From: Acidimicrobiaceae bacterium | GTDB taxonomy: Bacteria; Actinomycetota; Acidimicrobiia; Acidimicrobiales; RAAP-2 | Direction of reading: 5' to 3' | Length of the DNA: 6,938 nt | Assembly (NCBI GenBank): GCA_003151555.1 | Contig: PLXU01000169.1 | Location: 3,327 to 10,264, forward strand | Shown here: piece by piece, positions 1-6,603 of the stretch | How positions within the stretch are numbered: the stretch's first letter is position 1 | Layout: each line of letters begins with the position of its first letter | Notes under the pieces: model-generated | Seen by the model: only the letters and a program-made list of their open reading frames with translations | The model's database searches: none | What the model was told of the DNA's origin: nothing | Made by a program: the position numbers and the translations under genes

Positions 1-200
1 CGGTGATCTTCGGCGCGGTGATGTCGCACGGTCGCCACATGCTCTTTGGCGCTCGGGCCGAGGGCGAGCCGGTCCACAAGACCCCATCGATCGTCACCAT
101 TCCCCTCATCTCTGGTCTGGTGGGCTGCGCGGCGCTGGGCGTGCTGGCCTGGCCGCTCGACAGTCTCCTGCGCGCGGCCGCGATGGTGGTGGCGCGGTGA
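1..200 (+). CDS. hyfF: HyfF-like membrane subunit of a hydrogenase-related complex, C-terminal end (partial)
   Basis: Only the last 65 or so codons are present; the gene runs off the left edge and the first complete codon begins at base 3. The visible protein has a polar stretch (SHGRHMLFGARAEGEP) followed by one hydrophobic segment, roughly IVTIPLISGLVGCAALGVLA, that would be the last transmembrane helix, and a short tail. Proteins of the HyfF/HycQ group are MrpD/NuoL-like proton-translocating membrane subunits, and they often end with a 'phosphate-free' loop plus a final helix like this one. The fragment alone is too short to prove the family. The stronger evidence is that its TGA stop overlaps by 4 bases the start of a HyfG/HycE-like gene, an order known from hyf and actinobacterial hyc operons. 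The inferred role is ion pumping in the inner membrane, coupled to the soluble arm that the next gene contributes to. It could also be another NuoL/M/N-like subunit. Confidence 0.72.
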   Translation, partial: VIFGAVMSHGRHMLFGARAEGEPVHKTPSIVTIPLISGLVGCAALGVLAWPLDSLLRAAAMVVAR

Positions 201-1717
201 CGGCGCTCTCGTTGGTCGAACGTCTCGTGCAAGAGAAGCCGCGGCGAGCCGTCGCGGAACTTGAGTCCATCGAGCTCGTGTCCGCGGCCGGGCTGCTGCT
301 CAACAACGGCTACCGCCTGGCGTTGGTCAGCGCCCAGCACGACGGCGACTACATACGCGTCGTGTACCTCTTTGTCGACGGTCCGCCCGACCAGCGCCTG
401 GAACTGCACGTGCGCCTCGACGCCGACAATCCCCGCGTCGCGTCCCTCGCGCACCTGTCCTTTCCCGCCGGACGGTTCGAACGCGAGATGCGCGACCTCT
501 TTGGTGTCGAGGCGGTGGGCCATCCCCAGCCCCGTCCCCTGGTTTTGCATCAGCACTGGCCAGCCCAGTGGCACCCCATGCGCGCCGACGCCGGACCCCC
601 GCCCCCCATGAACCCCGACGCCGGATCATTCCCCTTCGCCGAAGTTGAGGGCGCCGGCATCTACGAGATCCCGGTTGGACCGGTGCACGCCGGGGTCATT
701 GAACCGGGCCACTTCCGCTTCTGGGTGGTCGGCGAGACAATTGTCCGCATGAAGGCCCGGCTCTGGTTTGTGCACAAGGGCATCGAGCGGCTCTTCGAGG
801 GCCGGGACCTTGGCTTCGCGCTGGGTCTCTCCGAAAAGATCTCGGGCGATAGCGCGGTGGGCCACTCCCTCGCCTTCGTCCAGGCCGTCGAAGAGGCACT
901 CGAGGTCGAAGTGGCGCCGCGCGCCCAAGAGCTACGGGCGGTGCTGGTCGAACTCGAGCGTCTCTACAACCACGTGAGCGACGTCGGGGCGTTGTGCAAC
1001 GACGTCGGATTCGCCTTGGCCAACGCCCACGCGCTGACGCTGCGCGAGCGGCTGCTGGCGCTCAACGAGAGGGTCACCGGCCACCGCCTGCTGCGTGGCG
1101 GCGTCCAATTCGGTGGAGCGGCGCTGCTCGCACTACCCCAAGCGAACGAACTCTCCGATATCGGCCAACAGTTTCACGAGTTGGTGGACCTGGCGCGCGC
1201 CAACAGCATCGTCATGGACCGCTTCACGGGCACCGGCGTCTTGACCGCCAACCAGGCCCGCGAGATCGGCGTGCTGGGCGTCGTCGCGCGGGCGTCAGGG
1301 CTCAACCGCGACTCGCGAGTGTTGCATCCCTTCGTGCAACTGCCCGCGACCTTTCACCCCGTCCAGCGTGAATCGGGCGACGTACTCGCCCGTTTCGAAG
1401 TGCGTTGCGATGAGGTTGACGCCTCGTTGCGCATGGTGAGCGACATCGTGTCGCGCGAAGGTCCGTTGGTTGTTGACGCCGGTGGCGAGATCCTCGAGCG
1501 AGCGGGACACGGGACGGGGATTGTCGAAGGGTGGCGCGGGGCAATCGTGCACCGGGTCGAATTTGGCTCGGATGGAAGACTGCAGCGCGTGAAGATCGTG
1601 GACCCCTCGTTTTTCGCCTGGCCGGCGTTGCCGGTGGCGCTGAACGATACGATCGTGCCGGACTTTCCTCTCGTCAACAAGAGCTTCAACCTCTCGTACG
1701 CGGGCAACGACCTCTAG
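197..1717 (+). CDS. hyfG: HyfG/HycE-like NuoC-NuoD fusion subunit lacking NiFe cysteines (Ehr complex)
   Basis: A 506-residue protein starting at GTG, with a GTGA overlap of the preceding stop that implies translational coupling. Residues 1-125 are a NuoC-like 30 kDa domain with the signature EREMRDLFGVEAVGHPQPRP (94-113). A proline-rich linker (about 130-147) leads into a NuoD/hydrogenase large-subunit domain with GPVHAGVIEPGHFRF (161-175). In active group 4 hydrogenases the next motif is close to ERVCGICGFAHS; here it is EKISGDSAVGHS (213-224), so both cysteines are serine (S216, S219). The C-terminal DPCxxC motif is DPSFFA (469-474), so the other two ligands are S471 and A474. The protein therefore cannot hold a normal NiFe centre. 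This pattern is known for energy-converting hydrogenase-related (Ehr) complexes. Being the last gene of its operon resembles M. tuberculosis Rv0082-Rv0087, which ends in hycE. The fold and family are clear; the electron donor or acceptor is not. Confidence 0.9.
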   Translation: MTALSLVERLVQEKPRRAVAELESIELVSAAGLLLNNGYRLALVSAQHDGDYIRVVYLFVDGPPDQRLELHVRLDADNPRVASLAHLSFPAGRFEREMRDLFGVEAVGHPQPRPLVLHQHWPAQWHPMRADAGPPPPMNPDAGSFPFAEVEGAGIYEIPVGPVHAGVIEPGHFRFWVVGETIVRMKARLWFVHKGIERLFEGRDLGFALGLSEKISGDSAVGHSLAFVQAVEEALEVEVAPRAQELRAVLVELERLYNHVSDVGALCNDVGFALANAHALTLRERLLALNERVTGHRLLRGGVQFGGAALLALPQANELSDIGQQFHELVDLARANSIVMDRFTGTGVLTANQAREIGVLGVVARASGLNRDSRVLHPFVQLPATFHPVQRESGDVLARFEVRCDEVDASLRMVSDIVSREGPLVVDAGGEILERAGHGTGIVEGWRGAIVHRVEFGSDGRLQRVKIVDPSFFAWPALPVALNDTIVPDFPLVNKSFNLSYAGNDL

Positions 1718-1724
1718 TATTTGC

Positions 1725-1760
1725 GCCCGACGTAGCGGGCATCGCTCTACGTCGCTCTTT
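1725..1760. terminator. Possible weak terminator between convergent operons
   Basis: hyfG and rhaB converge with 29 bases between their stop codons. Two overlapping inverted repeats lie here. GCCCG/CGGGC (1725-1729 with 1736-1740) has a 6-base loop. CGACGTAG/CTACGTCG (1728-1735 with 1747-1754) is a perfect 8-bp stem with an 11-base loop, and its right arm covers the rhaB stop codon. The two stems cannot form together. On the plus strand the longer stem is followed by CTCTTT, a poor U-tract, so it is at best a weak terminator for the hyf operon. No T-run follows on the minus side. Confidence 0.3.
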
Positions 1761-3213
1761 CGTCGAATCGCTTGGCCATCAAGGGGTCGGGTCGATAGAC
1801 CACGAACTCGTGAGTGCACGCCAGATACTTTCGCAGCGACCAGCGATCGCCAGGAATAACGCCTAGGGCGTTGGCTTGCACCAGGATGTTTCCGATGGCG
1901 GCGGCCTCCACGGGCCCGGCGATCACCTCCATGCCGCACGCGTCGGACGTCAATTGGCACAACACCTTGTTGTTAACGCCGCCGCCCACGATGTGCACGG
2001 CGTCCACTGTCCTGCCCGATAACGCCTCCAGCGTGCGAATAGCTTCGCGGTACGCCATTGCCAAGCTGTCGAGGATGCAGCGAGTCACCTGCTCGGGGGT
2101 TTGCGGAACGGGTAGGTCATCGCGCCGGCACAGCTCGGCAATTCTTCGTGGCATGTCGCCGGGGGTGAGGAATGACTCGTCATTGATATCAATGATCGTG
2201 CGCAGAGGCTGCTCCAGCTCGCAACGCGCCAACAGTTCATTCACCTGAACGTCGTCGCCTCGAAGCCGCCAGACACGTATCGACTCCTGCAGCAGCCACA
2301 GGCCCATTACGTTGCGCAGTAAACGGAAAGTATTCTCCACCCCACGCTCATTGCTGAATCCCTCGAGTCTCACCTTTTCGCTGACCAGCGGCGATTCAAT
2401 CTCCATCCCGACGAGCGACCACGTCCCGCAGGAAATGAAGGCAAAATTCGCTGTCGTGGCCGGCACCGCAACGACTGCCGACGCCGTGTCGTGCGACGCG
2501 ACGTTGACGACCCGGATTGGACCAGCGGCGCCAACCAGTGAGAGTGCCGTATCGCGCAACTCGCCGATTACGTGGCCCGGTCCCACGAGCTCCGGGAAAA
2601 TTGACGGGTCCAGATTCAAAGTGCGAAAGATTTCCGTATCCCATTCTCCGCGCGTATCGAGGAGTTGCGTGGTCGACGCGTTGGTAATCTCGGTGGCCAT
2701 GATGCCGGTCAAGAAGTAGTTAATGAGGTCGGGGATCATGAGCACGTGGCTGGCCTCATCGAGGTATCCACCGGCTTGATCCGCCATGAGTTGAAACACG
2801 GTGTTGAACGGCTGGTGAGCAATCCCGGTACGGCGAAACAACTCAGTGAGACCAATGAGCTCCTGCGCTCGCGTAACTGACGATTCGGTACGCGGGTCGC
2901 GATAACAAACCGGATTGGACACGAGAGAGCCGTCGGCTCGGATCAGCCCGTAGTCAACGGCCCACGAATCAACGCCTACGGAGGAAATCGGTCCGTCGCG
3001 GTTCGCCCGGGCGAGGCTCTCGGTGATTCCACGATGAAGTCCGAGGATGTCCCAGTACAGCCGATCACCCAACGCCACCGCCCCGTTCGCGAAGCGCCCC
3101 GCCTCAAAAAGCGTGAAGTGGTCGACTCCCACGTCCGCGACGTAGACCCGCCCGCTCGACGCGCCAAGGTCGACCGCAACTAGTCGGTCATTCATGGCCT
3201 TTGGCGTATCCAC
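1747..3213 (-). CDS. rhaB: L-rhamnulokinase RhaB
   Basis: A 488-residue sugar kinase of the FGGY family, about the same length as E. coli RhaB (489). It phosphorylates L-rhamnulose with ATP to give L-rhamnulose-1-phosphate in the cytoplasm. Visible motifs are the N-terminal phosphate loop VDLGASSGR (14-22), the substrate-side motif GVDSWAVDYGLI (80-91), YRDPRT (104-109), VASHDTASAVVAVP (238-251) with the likely catalytic base Asp242, FISCGTWSLVG (259-269), and the nucleotide-binding VGGGVNN (409-415). The HDTASAV and SCGTWSL context separates it from xylulokinase and glycerol kinase. The start is ambiguous: GTG at 3213, or an in-frame ATG at 3195 giving MNDRLVAVDLGASS, which is the usual N-terminus. 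Neither has a good Shine-Dalgarno. It is the last gene of the rhamnose operon, 160 bases after rhaEW, and that spacer is full of inverted repeats. By eye it uses more A/T-ending codons than the hyf genes. Confidence 0.95.
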   Translation of the reverse strand: MDTPKAMNDRLVAVDLGASSGRVYVADVGVDHFTLFEAGRFANGAVALGDRLYWDILGLHRGITESLARANRDGPISSVGVDSWAVDYGLIRADGSLVSNPVCYRDPRTESSVTRAQELIGLTELFRRTGIAHQPFNTVFQLMADQAGGYLDEASHVLMIPDLINYFLTGIMATEITNASTTQLLDTRGEWDTEIFRTLNLDPSIFPELVGPGHVIGELRDTALSLVGAAGPIRVVNVASHDTASAVVAVPATTANFAFISCGTWSLVGMEIESPLVSEKVRLEGFSNERGVENTFRLLRNVMGLWLLQESIRVWRLRGDDVQVNELLARCELEQPLRTIIDINDESFLTPGDMPRRIAELCRRDDLPVPQTPEQVTRCILDSLAMAYREAIRTLEALSGRTVDAVHIVGGGVNNKVLCQLTSDACGMEVIAGPVEAAAIGNILVQANALGVIPGDRWSLRKYLACTHEFVVYRPDPLMAKRFDERAT

Positions 3214-3230
3214 TCGTCATTGGCCATGAA
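3191..3230 (-). promoter_or_regulatory. Inverted repeat enclosing the rhaB start region
   Basis: TTCATGGCC (3191-3199) and GGCCATGAA (3222-3230) are perfect 9-base arms separated by 22 bases. In the rhaB message the second arm contains the likely ATG start at 3195, and the loop contains the alternative GTG start at 3213. If it folds, the hairpin would hide the ATG from ribosomes, so it may tune RhaB translation. The arm symmetry is directly visible; the role is inference. Confidence 0.4.
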
Positions 3231-3261
3231 CGCATTCAATCACTCAACCTCGAACCAGTGC

Positions 3262-3290
3262 ACGAACGTCACTGGCCCGGTGACGTGCGT
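3262..3290. promoter_or_regulatory. 29-bp inverted repeat, candidate operator or hairpin
   Basis: ACGAACGTCAC (3262-3272) faces GTGACGTGCGT (3280-3290); 10 of 11 positions are complementary around a 7-base centre (TGGCCCG). It lies 49 bases upstream of the earlier rhaB start codon, in the spacer after rhaEW. The size and symmetry suit a dimeric regulator site, but the arms could also pair as an RNA stem. A second small repeat overlaps it: CCAGTG (3255-3260) with CACTGG (3270-3275). No known consensus is recognised. Confidence 0.4.
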
Positions 3291-3296
3291 CGAGAT

Positions 3297-3316
3297 ACCG
3301 GCGGTTAACCGCGGGT
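3297..3316. promoter_or_regulatory. 20-bp near-perfect palindrome, candidate operator
   Basis: ACCGGCGGTTAACCGCGGGT is symmetric about the central TTAA, with one mismatched pair (3300/3313); the inner 12 bases GCGGTTAACCGC are a perfect palindrome. It sits between rhaEW and rhaB, seven bases from the 29-bp inverted repeat. Palindromes of this size often bind LacI-, GntR- or DeoR-type sugar regulators, all of which control rhamnose genes in some bacteria, but no regulator gene is in view to match it. As RNA it would form a 4-bp stem with a UUAA loop, extended by three more pairs. Confidence 0.4.
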
Positions 3317-3326
3317 CCGCGTGGTG

Positions 3327-3383
3327 CTTGCGATGAGCGCCGGAAGGTTGTCAGGGGTTGACGATCCGAGCGCTCATCGCAAG
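3327..3383 (-). promoter_or_regulatory. Perfect 14-bp hairpin at the 3' end of rhaEW
   Basis: CTTGCGATGAGCGC (3327-3340) and GCGCTCATCGCAAG (3370-3383) are exact reverse complements. The stem continues past a bulged A (3369) with CGGA/TCCG (3341-3344, 3365-3368), and the loop holds a further small stem, GTCA/TGAC (3350-3353, 3359-3362). The rhaEW stop codon (3376-3374) is inside one arm. In the minus-strand message no U-run follows the stem, so it is not a standard intrinsic terminator. A 3'-end stabilising or processing hairpin that makes rhaB expression differ from the upstream genes is the likeliest reading. Confidence 0.55.
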
Positions 3384-5431
3384 AAGGCCGCTGCGATGCC
3401 CGCATCAACAGCGATATGGAGCCCCGTCGTACGGCACAGTTCGGGACCGCAAAGGACAAAAACTGCGCTGGCCACGTGTTCGGGCAACACCTCGCGCTTG
3501 AGCAGCGTGCGCTGCGCGTAGTACTCGCCCAGTTTGTCTTCCTCGACACCGTAAACCGACGCGCGTTGCGCACCCCAGCCCCCGGCAAAGATTCCGGACC
3601 CTCGAACCACGCCGTCGGGATTCACACCATTGACGCGAATGCCGTACTGACCCAGTTCCGCGGCCAGGATGCGCACCTGGTGGGCCTGGTCGGCCTTGGC
3701 CGCGCCGTACGCGACGTTGTTGGGTCCGGCGAACACCGCGTTCTTGCTGACGATGTAGACAATGTCACCGCCCATGTCCTGGGCCATCATCACTTTGGCG
3801 GCGGCTTGGCTCACGAGGAACGAACCACGCGCCATGACGGAGTGCTGGCGATCCCAATCCTCGAGCGTCGTGTCGAGCAGGCTCTTCGAGATCGACAACC
3901 CGGCGTTATTGACCACCAGGTCGACGCCGCCAAAGGCGAGCACCGACTGGTTAATGGCGTTGAGCACTTCTTCGGGCGATGACACATCAACGCCAATTGC
4001 GATCGCCCGATCGTGGCCACCGAGTTCCTTGGCCACCAGCTCGGCGCCCTCCACGTTGAGATCGGCAATGACGACACAGGAGCCTTCGGCGCTGAGGCGA
4101 CGCGCCGTCGCCGCGCCGATGCCCGATCCGCCGCCGGTCACGAACGCGATGCGCGTGGCGAGCGGCTTGGCCGGCGGCATTCGGCGAAGCTTTTGCTCCT
4201 CGAGCTCCCAGTATTCGATTCTGAATTTCTCTGCTTCGCTGATCGGCGCGTAGGTCGACACCGACTCCGCACCGCGAATCACGTTGATGGCATTGACGTA
4301 GAACTCGCCCGCCACCCGAGCAGTTTGCTTGTCTCGACCAAAGCTGAACATGCCGACGCCCGGCACGAGCACGACGGTGGGGTCCGCGCCGCGCATCGGT
4401 GGCGAGTCCGGCGTCGCGTAACGCTCGTAGTAGGCGCGGTAATCCCGGCGGTACTCGGCATGGATGTCGCGTATGCGTTGTTCCAGTTCATCCAGTGGGG
4501 TATCTCCGGGCAGGTCCACCACCATGGGACGGATCTTGGTTCGCAAGAAGTGGTCAGGGCACGAAGTACCGCGCGCCGCGAGTTCGCTCATGCGCTCGCG
4601 ACTGAGGAAATCGAGCACCACATCGACGTCGCTGAAGTTTCCGACCTGTCGAGCATCGATGCTGGCGAGCCCTCGTAGGAGCGGGAAGAGTTCCGCCGCC
4701 CGGGCATGACGGCTAAGAACATCGAGTGGCATATTTGCCGCGACGACACCGCCAAATGGATCAGGACGGCCCTTGGACTTGAGGTACTCCTCGGCCGTAC
4801 GAATGATGTGAAGCGAACGCCTCTCGCATTCCTCGCTCGTGTCCGCCCACGCCGTGATCCCGTGACCACCGAGGATGCATCCGATGGCCTCGGGATTGGA
4901 TTCTTGAATCGCCGCGATATCCAAACCGAGCTGGAAGCCAGGTCGGCGCCACGGTACCCAGGCCACAGTGTCACCAAAGCAGTCCTGGGTGAGGGCCTCG
5001 CCGTCGAGCGCGGTGGCCAACGCAATGCCGGCGTCGGGGTGCAGGTGGTCAACGTTGTTGCAGTTCACCAGGCCGTGCATGGCGGTGTCGATAGAGGGGG
5101 CTGCCCCGCCTCGACCGTGAGCGCAGAAGTCGAACGCGGCCACCATTTCGTCCTCGCGTTCGGGGCCCGGATACACATCTACTAGGGAGCGCAACCGATC
5201 GGTTCGCAACATGGCGAGACCGGATTCTTGCAATGTGCCCAGATCGCCACCCGAACCCTTGATCCACATGATCTCGGTCTCGGCGCCAGTTACGGGATCA
5301 GGAATCCGCGCCTTCACCGACGTGTTACCACCGGCGTAGTTGGTATTACGGGGATCTGACCCCAATCGATGCGATCGCTCGAGTAGTTCCTGGACCTCGC
5401 GGGGCGTATCGGAGCTTGACAAGTTGATCAC
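3374..5431 (-). CDS. rhaEW: Bifunctional L-rhamnulose-1-phosphate aldolase / L-lactaldehyde dehydrogenase RhaEW
   Basis: Two enzymes in one chain of 685 residues (688 if the TTG at 5440 is used; the numbers below count from that TTG). The N-terminal part is a class II aldolase/adducin domain with GGNTSVK (37-43), KGSGGDL (61-67), the zinc-ligand motif DHLHPD with His132 and His134, and GGHGITAW with His193. It splits L-rhamnulose-1-phosphate into dihydroxyacetone phosphate and L-lactaldehyde. After a connecting region (about 270-425) comes a short-chain dehydrogenase with TGGGSGIG (435-442), Asp460 at the end of the second strand (NAD preference), NNAG (511-514) and the catalytic Ser565, Tyr578 and Lys582 (YGAAK). 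It should oxidise lactaldehyde to L-lactate with NAD. Length and order match the B. subtilis YuxG/RhaEW type. The GTG at 5431 is preferred because it overlaps the rhaI stop by four bases (GTGA), which suggests coupled translation. The family is clear; substrate specificity is inferred from the operon. Confidence 0.93.
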   Translation of the reverse strand: MINLSSSDTPREVQELLERSHRLGSDPRNTNYAGGNTSVKARIPDPVTGAETEIMWIKGSGGDLGTLQESGLAMLRTDRLRSLVDVYPGPEREDEMVAAFDFCAHGRGGAAPSIDTAMHGLVNCNNVDHLHPDAGIALATALDGEALTQDCFGDTVAWVPWRRPGFQLGLDIAAIQESNPEAIGCILGGHGITAWADTSEECERRSLHIIRTAEEYLKSKGRPDPFGGVVAANMPLDVLSRHARAAELFPLLRGLASIDARQVGNFSDVDVVLDFLSRERMSELAARGTSCPDHFLRTKIRPMVVDLPGDTPLDELEQRIRDIHAEYRRDYRAYYERYATPDSPPMRGADPTVVLVPGVGMFSFGRDKQTARVAGEFYVNAINVIRGAESVSTYAPISEAEKFRIEYWELEEQKLRRMPPAKPLATRIAFVTGGGSGIGAATARRLSAEGSCVVIADLNVEGAELVAKELGGHDRAIAIGVDVSSPEEVLNAINQSVLAFGGVDLVVNNAGLSISKSLLDTTLEDWDRQHSVMARGSFLVSQAAAKVMMAQDMGGDIVYIVSKNAVFAGPNNVAYGAAKADQAHQVRILAAELGQYGIRVNGVNPDGVVRGSGIFAGGWGAQRASVYGVEEDKLGEYYAQRTLLKREVLPEHVASAVFVLCGPELCRTTGLHIAVDAGIAAAFLR

Positions 5432-6594
5432 GCGCCCCAACCGGCGGCGGCGCCGACCGCTCTCTCGGCGACGATCTTTTCGCCGTAGCCCGAGCGGCGA
5501 TATGCGCCGAGTGGATCCGCGTCCAGACCCATGTCTTGACGTAGTTCGCCCAGCAGTGGCCGCACGTCCGTATTAAAGGCGTCAATGAGGATTTCATTGG
5601 CCTCCAGTACATTGGCGTCGGCCTGCGCTTTCGAGAGAGCGCCGCGGTCCACCAGCAGAGCCTTCGCCGTCGCCTCTTGCACATTCATGACCGAGCGAAT
5701 CTCGGCCGGAATCTTCGCTTCGAGATTGTGACACTGGTCCAGCATGAACGCGACGCTCGACTCAGTTCGGTGCGCTCCCGCCGCGACGATTTCATTCATG
5801 ATGCGAAACAGCTGATAGGGATCGGCGGCCCCCACCATCAGATCATCGTCCGCGTAAAAGCGGCTGTTGAAATGGAATCCACCCAGTCGCCCCTTACGAA
5901 GCAAGTTGGCGACGATGAATTCAATATTGGTCCCCGGGGCGTGATGTCCCGTATCGACGAGGACTTGTGCGCGCTCGCCCAGGTCCAGGCAGTGCAGTAG
6001 CGACGTACCCCAGTCGGGCACGTCCATTGTGTAGAAACTGGGCTCGAAGAACTTGTACTCGAGCAGCATGCGCATCGACGACGGCATGGCGTCGTACGTC
6101 TCGCGCAGTGCCTCACCAAGCCGTTCCTGGCGGGCCTGGATGTCATCTTGTCCGGGGTAGTTCGTACCGTCAGCGAACCACAGCGAAAGGATCTTTGAAC
6201 CGGTCAGGACACCGATCTCGACGCACTCGAGCAAGTGGTCGGTCGCCTTGCGTCGAATGGCCGGATCGGGGTTACAAACGCTGCCGAAGCGATAGTCGTC
6301 CTCTTGGAACACGTTGGGATTTATGGCACCGATCGAGATGCCGACGCTCAGCGCGTGCTCTTGAAGGGCGCCGTAGTCATCGACCTTGTCCCAAGGAATG
6401 TGCACAGCCACCGAGGGAGCGACCCCCGTGAACTGGTTGACTTGCGCCGCGTCTTCAATCTTCTCGAACGCGGTGCGCGCGACGCCCTTTTGAGCAAAGA
6501 CCTTGAATCGGGTCCCCGAATTGCCGTACGCCCATGACGGCGTCTCGATCATCAACTGGCGAAGTTCTGACTTCACTTCTTCTGAAATACCCAT
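5428..6594 (-). CDS. rhaI: L-rhamnose isomerase RhaI (Pseudomonas stutzeri / Gram-positive type)
   Basis: A 388-residue TIM-barrel isomerase that converts L-rhamnose to L-rhamnulose using two divalent metals. All seven metal ligands known from the P. stutzeri enzyme can be placed: Glu179 (LLEYKFFEP), Asp214 and His217 (LVDTGHHAPG), His241 (GGFHFNSRF), Asp249 and Asp251 (YADDDL), and Asp286 (FMLDQCHNLE). They sit at a near-constant offset of 40-41 from the P. stutzeri numbering (219, 254, 257, 281, 289, 291, 327), so the core has no large insertion or deletion and the protein simply has a shorter N-terminus. This is not the E. coli RhaA type. The ATG start is supported by a strong AAGGAGG Shine-Dalgarno nine bases upstream. 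The gene begins 38 bases after rhaM and its stop overlaps the start of rhaEW. Enzymes of this type can also act on related sugars such as allose, but the neighbours point to rhamnose. Confidence 0.95.
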   Translation of the reverse strand: MGISEEVKSELRQLMIETPSWAYGNSGTRFKVFAQKGVARTAFEKIEDAAQVNQFTGVAPSVAVHIPWDKVDDYGALQEHALSVGISIGAINPNVFQEDDYRFGSVCNPDPAIRRKATDHLLECVEIGVLTGSKILSLWFADGTNYPGQDDIQARQERLGEALRETYDAMPSSMRMLLEYKFFEPSFYTMDVPDWGTSLLHCLDLGERAQVLVDTGHHAPGTNIEFIVANLLRKGRLGGFHFNSRFYADDDLMVGAADPYQLFRIMNEIVAAGAHRTESSVAFMLDQCHNLEAKIPAEIRSVMNVQEATAKALLVDRGALSKAQADANVLEANEILIDAFNTDVRPLLGELRQDMGLDADPLGAYRRSGYGEKIVAERAVGAAAGWGA

Positions 6595-6603
6595 CGTCCC
6601 AAT

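Noticed and set aside
197..1717. hyfG as the large subunit of an active NiFe hydrogenase or formate hydrogenlyase
   Set aside because: All four metal-binding cysteines are absent, so a NiFe centre cannot be formed in the usual way.
1295..1960. 221-codon open frame on the minus strand across the hyfG end and rhaB end
   Set aside because: It is antisense to hyfG and out of frame with rhaB, is rich in Arg/His and has no recognisable motif; a GC-rich shadow.
3214..3260. Sigma-70-type promoter for rhaB (TTGAGT as a -35)
   Set aside because: No convincing -10 element lies at the right spacing; the match is too weak to list.
3327..3383. Intrinsic terminator after rhaEW
   Set aside because: The stem is strong, but the minus-strand sequence after it (CACCACGCGG) has no U-run.
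3244..3588. 114-codon minus-strand frame covering the rhaEW end and the spacer
   Set aside because: Most of it overlaps rhaEW in another frame; the Arg/Ser-rich product has no recognisable domain, and the spacer symmetry is better explained as structure or operators.
4013..4678. 221-codon open frame on the plus strand inside rhaEW
   Set aside because: Fully antisense to a well-supported two-domain enzyme, with low-complexity composition and no family signature.
4706..5185. 159-codon plus-strand frame antisense to the aldolase domain
   Set aside because: It overlaps the conserved zinc-ligand region of rhaEW on the other strand and shows no motif of its own.
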